Shown here piece after piece: positions 6,925-9,915 of a stretch of DNA of 9,915 bases. Source of the DNA: Nitrospirota bacterium (GTDB taxonomy: Bacteria > Nitrospirota > Nitrospiria > Nitrospirales > UBA8639); NCBI GenBank assembly GCA_003228495.1, contig QIDY01000118.1, positions 1-9,915 of the forward strand, given 5' to 3'. The notes under the pieces were generated by a model. It did not search any database. It saw only the letters and a program-made list of their open reading frames with translations, and was not told the DNA's origin. The stretch's first letter is position 1. Each line of letters opens with the position of its first letter. The position numbers and the translations under genes were made by a program.

Positions 6925-9162
6925 CTATTGAATTTCCCATTCTAACGGCACACCGCCCGCAATGATCCCCAATCCTTCCACGCCTAAACCATCCATGAGC
7001 CAACCCCCCACATCTCCAGTGCTCGGCTTGCACCAGACCAAATCAGCCTTCCCATTACCGTCTAGGTCTCCCATATCCTCAATAACCCACTCTAAGGGCA
7101 CGCCGCCAGCAATGCTCCCCGACCCACCCAGGATGGTCAACCCATCCATCAGCCAGGCTGCCACATCCCCCGTGACCGTATTGCGCCAGACAATGTCGGC
7201 CTGGCCATCGCCATCCAGGTCCCCTACGTCTGTAATGGTCCAGGCGGCCGGCACGGCCCCCGCAACCACACTCATGGTCGTGGCCGTCAGTCCATTCATC
7301 AACCACACCCCCACATCCCCGGTGGTTGTCTCGCGCCAGACTAAGTCAGCCTGGCCATCCCCATCCACATCCCCGCTCCCGGCAATGACCCAGGTCGTGG
7401 GGGCGCTACCGGGGGTGCCCGAAGGCCCGATCGTCAGCCCATTCATCAACCATACCACCACGTCCCCGGTGTCCGTATTGCGCCAGACCAGGTCGCCCTG
7501 ACCATCACCATCCAGGTCCCCCACGTCTGCCAGGACCCAGGCAGCCGGCACGGCCCCCGCAATCACGCCCGTGGTGGGGGCGTTCAACTCATTCATCAAC
7601 CACACCCCGACATCCCCGGTGGTCGTCTCACGCCAGACCAAGTCGGTCTGGCCATCCCCATTCATATCCCCGGTCCCCGTAATGGCCCAGGTCATTGCGG
7701 CGCCCCCGAGGACGCCTAACGGTCCAATCGTCAGCCCATTCATCAGCCACACCGCCACATCCCCCGTGTCCGTATTGCGCCAGACAATGTCGGCCAAGCT
7801 CTTCTTGGTGAGGGTGAACGTATCGGTGATCGCCCCGGTGGCGCGGACATTCTGGACGGTCAGGACGGAACCAGTGATATCCAGCAGCACGGAGCCAAAC
7901 TCGTCCTCCGAGAAGAACATCACCGGGTGTGCCCCACCAAACGTGCTGCTTACCGATTTTCCCCCATGCCCGGCCACCACATAGATCGTGCCGTCATGGG
8001 CCAAGCCGCCCGGTTCTTTTTCATAGGCCCCTGCGCCCGAGGGATCGCCATCCCCGGCATCGAGAATGTTGCCATTCGCTTGTAGGGTCCCAAAAGTTGG
8101 CGTGGCAAAGTTCGGACTACTCCCATAGCCATAGGCCTGATCGATCAGGTACGACCGTTCATAAATGTGCGAGTGGCCAGCAAGCACCAGGTCCACTCCG
8201 CCCGCTTCCAGCATGGGCAAAACGGTTTCACGCATATCCGTAGAGCGACCGCCGCCGTCTGCCCAGTTGTCGGAATCGTGTGACCCTTTGGTATACGGAG
8301 GATGATGCCAATAGGCAATGACCCATTCTTGACTTGTGGCCGCCAGATCCGCTTGCAACCAGGTGAGCATGGGGCCGGGAGGGGTGCGGTCACTATCCAT
8401 GGAATCCAGCACAATGAAGTGGACGTTGGCATAATCAAAGGCATAGTAAGCCTCCGTCCCTGAGGCGACGCCGCCTGCTTCGCCGCTCGTGGGCAGGACA
8501 TGGGCCTCATAGTACGGGCCAAGCCCTAGCGTCGAGCTGGAATTGCGGGCTTCATGATTGCCCAGGGTCGGCCAGAGAGGGGTATGGCGGAGAATGGTCT
8601 GATAGATGGTAAAATGATTGGTGGTGAATTCCAGATCCGTCCCATCTTCATAGGCAAGGTCCCCGGCATGCAAGATGATGTCCGGAGAAGGGGGATTGAG
8701 GGCCGTCTCCGTCAGCATGGCATCCCGCACGAGCATTTGGTTGGCACTGCCCTTGCCCGAGTCGCCAAGTATCCAAGCTCTGAACGGGGTGGCCGTCCCC
8801 ACCGTCGGGGCGGTGACAAAGAAATGCTCCGTGGTCCCACCACCTTGCACGCCATCAGTCACGGTCCCCACGTTGTAGAAGTAGGTGGTGGCGGGACTCA
8901 ACCCGGTGAGCGTCACCACATGATTCTTCACCGCAGCATTGGAAGGGGGAATGACCGCCGCCCCTAGCGCGAATTGGTTCAAATTGCCCGCCTGGAGGCC
9001 ATATTGGACGCGACTAGTGTCAGCCGAGTTTACGTCGGTCTGCCAGACAATGGTGATAGAGGTCGGCGTGACCAACTGCAAGTACGGTTCCCGCACCACT
9101 GCAGCAGTGGCTGGAAGGCTAGACGCGATCAATAAACAAAGAGCCATCCACAATTTCATCAT
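6925..9162 (-). CDS. Secreted purple-acid-phosphatase-like metallophosphoesterase with repeat tail
   Basis: The product is 745 residues. Residues 1-20 are a signal peptide (MMKLWMALCLLIASSLPATA, cleavage near A20/A21). Residues 24-116 resemble the fibronectin-like N-terminal domain of purple acid phosphatases (LTGLSPATTYFYNVG). Residues 127-430 are the metallophosphoesterase domain with all usual metal ligands: D134 in GDSG, D168 and Y171 in GDLAY, N202 in GNHE, H286 in YWHHPPY, and H330 and H332 in GHSH. GHGGKS (398-403) is also family-like. Residues 457-745 are six repeats with D-x-D-G-D-G calcium-loop motifs, similar to FG-GAP/VCBS repeats. The enzyme would release phosphate from organic phosphoesters outside the cytoplasm, and the tail may bind calcium, a surface or a partner. 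AGGAAT lies eleven bases before the ATG. The gene stands alone; no transporter or Pho gene is nearby. Confidence 0.93.
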   Translation of the reverse strand: MMKLWMALCLLIASSLPATAAVVREPYLQLVTPTSITIVWQTDVNSADTSRVQYGLQAGNLNQFALGAAVIPPSNAAVKNHVVTLTGLSPATTYFYNVGTVTDGVQGGGTTEHFFVTAPTVGTATPFRAWILGDSGKGSANQMLVRDAMLTETALNPPSPDIILHAGDLAYEDGTDLEFTTNHFTIYQTILRHTPLWPTLGNHEARNSSSTLGLGPYYEAHVLPTSGEAGGVASGTEAYYAFDYANVHFIVLDSMDSDRTPPGPMLTWLQADLAATSQEWVIAYWHHPPYTKGSHDSDNWADGGGRSTDMRETVLPMLEAGGVDLVLAGHSHIYERSYLIDQAYGYGSSPNFATPTFGTLQANGNILDAGDGDPSGAGAYEKEPGGLAHDGTIYVVAGHGGKSVSSTFGGAHPVMFFSEDEFGSVLLDITGSVLTVQNVRATGAITDTFTLTKKSLADIVWRNTDTGDVAVWLMNGLTIGPLGVLGGAAMTWAITGTGDMNGDGQTDLVWRETTTGDVGVWLMNELNAPTTGVIAGAVPAAWVLADVGDLDGDGQGDLVWRNTDTGDVVVWLMNGLTIGPSGTPGSAPTTWVIAGSGDVDGDGQADLVWRETTTGDVGVWLMNGLTATTMSVVAGAVPAAWTITDVGDLDGDGQADIVWRNTVTGDVAAWLMDGLTILGGSGSIAGGVPLEWVIEDMGDLDGNGKADLVWCKPSTGDVGGWLMDGLGVEGLGIIAGGVPLEWEIQ
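6928..7794 (-). repeat. Six roughly 150-bp coding repeats (FG-GAP/VCBS-like) with two-unit periodicity
   Basis: Units of 49-51 residues run in register: (A/T/G)DxVWRxTxTGDVxxWLM(N/D)xL, then a variable stretch, then W-x-I and GD-x-D-G-D-G-Q. Odd units (1, 3, 5) carry VWRNT and even units 2 and 4 carry VWRETTTGDVGVW, so the array looks built by copying pairs of about 99 residues. The sixth unit has VWCKPSTG, including the array's only cysteine, and stops at PLEWEIQ before its calcium loop. Confidence 0.9.
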
Positions 9163-9496
9163 GGGTATGGATTCCTATTCCTTCCTTGGGGAGTACTGGT
9201 CAATGTTCTCGTAGAACAATATTGAAATTGAAGAGGGGGAGAAAAATTCTGGGGAAAGTCGCTAAAGTTAAAGAGAATGTTGGGAAAAATACACTAGGGT
9301 ATTCTATAACATTCTAGGATACTTTTCTACTTAGGGAGATCACTGAGGTGAGGACATGGCCGATGGTGAATGGTTTTGTACAATATTCACCACCGGCAGA
9401 TCCCCTAAACATCCTGACCGGGAGGAGGCAGTTTTTCTTATCCCGAGAAAGCTCCTCCTTAATTCTTCGTGAGAACACCGGTCGCTCGCCTGTGTC
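9163..9496. other. Intergenic region between the two repeat-tailed genes
   Basis: No supported gene. It holds the upstream region of the phosphatase gene (left part) and the 3' flank of the right-edge gene (right part). Two imperfect hairpins are visible: GGTGAAT/ATTCACC in 9365-9392, and GGAGGAG/CTCCTCC at 9421-9427 and 9452-9458 with an inner TTTCT/AGAAA stem. Neither is followed by a T-run on the minus strand, so neither is a standard terminator. The left part is A/T-rich and may hold the phosphatase promoter, but I cannot place a clear -10/-35 pair. Confidence 0.6.
9204..9218. promoter_or_regulatory. Candidate operator palindrome upstream of the phosphatase gene
   Basis: TGTTCT-CGT-AGAACA is a perfect inverted repeat with six-base arms, 42-56 bases upstream of ATG 9162. 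Size, symmetry and position fit a dimeric repressor or activator site. It does not match a Pho box (direct repeats) or the LexA spacing I know. The regulator is unknown. Confidence 0.3.
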
Positions 9497-9915
9497 CTAG
9501 GGTTGAATTTCCCACTCCAAGGGAACGGTCGCAATGACCCCCGACATACTCACGACCAACCCATTCATCAGCGAGGCTGACACAACCCCGGTGCTCGTAT
9601 TGCGGTACACAATGTCGGCCTTGCCATCGCCGTCCAGGTCAACTAGGCCTGCAATGACCCATTCGGCCGGCACCGCCGCTGTAATCACGCCCGAACTACT
9701 CACGACCAGCCCATTCATCAGCGAGGCCGTCACATCCCCGGTGCTCGTATTGCGGTACAGGTACACAATGTCGGCCTTCCCATCGCCGTCCAGGTCCCCC
9801 ACGCCCGCAATGACCCACTCTAAAGGCACCGCCGCTGTAATCACGCCCGAACTACTCACGACCAGCCCATTCATCAGCGAGGCCGTCACATCCCCGGTGC
9901 TCGTATTGCGGTACA
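9497..9915 (-). CDS. 3' end of a second protein with FG-GAP/VCBS-like repeat tail, 5' part beyond the window
   Basis: The frame is open from the right edge (first full codon TAC, YRNTSTGDVTASLMNGL) to the stop at 9497, so the true start lies outside; a GTG at 9889 is internal. The visible 139 residues are almost three repeat units of the type ADIVYRNTSTGDVTASLMNGLVVSSSG, ending VPLEWEIQP. Calcium-loop motifs GDLDGDGK and VDLDGDGK separate the units. The repeats are the same family as the tail of the phosphatase gene, but with VYRNT in place of VWRNT and much closer to each other. The catalytic or binding domain, if any, is not visible, so the function cannot be named. It is probably exported, like other proteins with such tails. 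It is not obviously in an operon with the phosphatase gene, since 334 bp separate them. Confidence 0.85.
   Translation of the reverse strand, partial: YRNTSTGDVTASLMNGLVVSSSGVITAAVPLEWVIAGVGDLDGDGKADIVYLYRNTSTGDVTASLMNGLVVSSSGVITAAVPAEWVIAGLVDLDGDGKADIVYRNTSTGVVSASLMNGLVVSMSGVIATVPLEWEIQP
9671..9915 (-). repeat. Near-identical 150/156-bp tandem coding repeat
   Basis: The 89 bases at 9671-9759 recur without a mismatch at 9827-9915, an offset of 156 bp. The next unit toward the stop is spaced about 150 bp away and is more diverged. The extra six bases come from a GGTACA duplication near 9754-9765, which turns ADIVYRNT into ADIVYLYRNT. The identity implies recent copying or gene conversion; the array continues past the window. 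Confidence 0.9.

Noticed and set aside
6962..7501. 179-residue plus-strand ORF rich in P, S and T
   Set aside because: It is the antisense shadow of the phosphatase repeat tail; its own repeats mirror the coding repeats and it has no recognisable family.
8554..8967. 137-residue plus-strand ORF opposite the phosphatase catalytic domain
   Set aside because: It lies fully antisense to conserved metal-ligand motifs and shows no domain of its own.
9421..9458. GGAGGAG/CTCCTCC hairpin as terminator of the right-edge gene
   Set aside because: No T-run follows on the minus strand; the purine-rich arm could also be a chance Shine-Dalgarno-like string.
9340..9534. 64-residue minus-strand ORF overlapping the end of the right-edge gene
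   Set aside because: No family resemblance; it overlaps the conserved repeat frame and has no clear ribosome site.

Overview
The window looks like a chromosomal stretch of an environmental Gram-negative bacterium. The evidence is an ABC-2 polysaccharide exporter with a Wzt-type carbohydrate-binding tail, and exported proteins with signal peptides. The tail repeat of the two right-hand genes (DLVWRNTDTGDVxVWLMNGL type) is one I associate with Nitrospira-like bacteria and some proteobacteria, but the species cannot be fixed from the sequence alone. Every convincing gene lies on the minus strand. The left two thirds is visibly richer in A+T than the G+C-rich right third, which suggests an acquired surface-polysaccharide island beside older chromosome.

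Positions 1-5901, in transcription order from right to left: a Wzm-type ABC permease (5080-5901); a Wzt-type ATPase with a C-terminal carbohydrate-binding domain (3582-5090); a family-2 sulfotransferase (2744-3592); a TylF/MycF-family O-methyltransferase with a C-terminal tandem-repeat coiled coil (1647-2810); the broken remnant of a second methyltransferase (1032-1610); and a membrane acyltransferase of family 3 running off the left edge (1-1001). The first three junctions overlap (11, 11 and about 67 bp), so these genes are probably one transcription unit. Together they would export a surface glycan made in the cytoplasm and decorate it with sulfate, methyl and acyl groups. The glycosyltransferases are not in the window.

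Positions 5902-6924 hold no convincing gene. On the minus strand, 6612-6796 carries a cluster of stem-loops resembling the 3' end (domains V and VI) of a group II intron, without any reverse transcriptase. A short cysteine-motif fragment at 6069-6260 may be a transposase relic.

Positions 6925-9162 encode a secreted purple-acid-phosphatase-like metallophosphoesterase with a tail of six roughly 50-residue repeats carrying calcium-loop motifs. After a 334-bp non-coding gap, 9497-9915 is the 3' end of a second gene with the same type of tail and almost the same last residues.

The most interesting idea here is that the coiled-coil methyltransferase could act as a chain-length ruler and terminator for the exported glycan, by analogy with WbdD of the O9a system, with the Wzt tail recognising the finished end. 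The sequence shows the parts; the function is inference.
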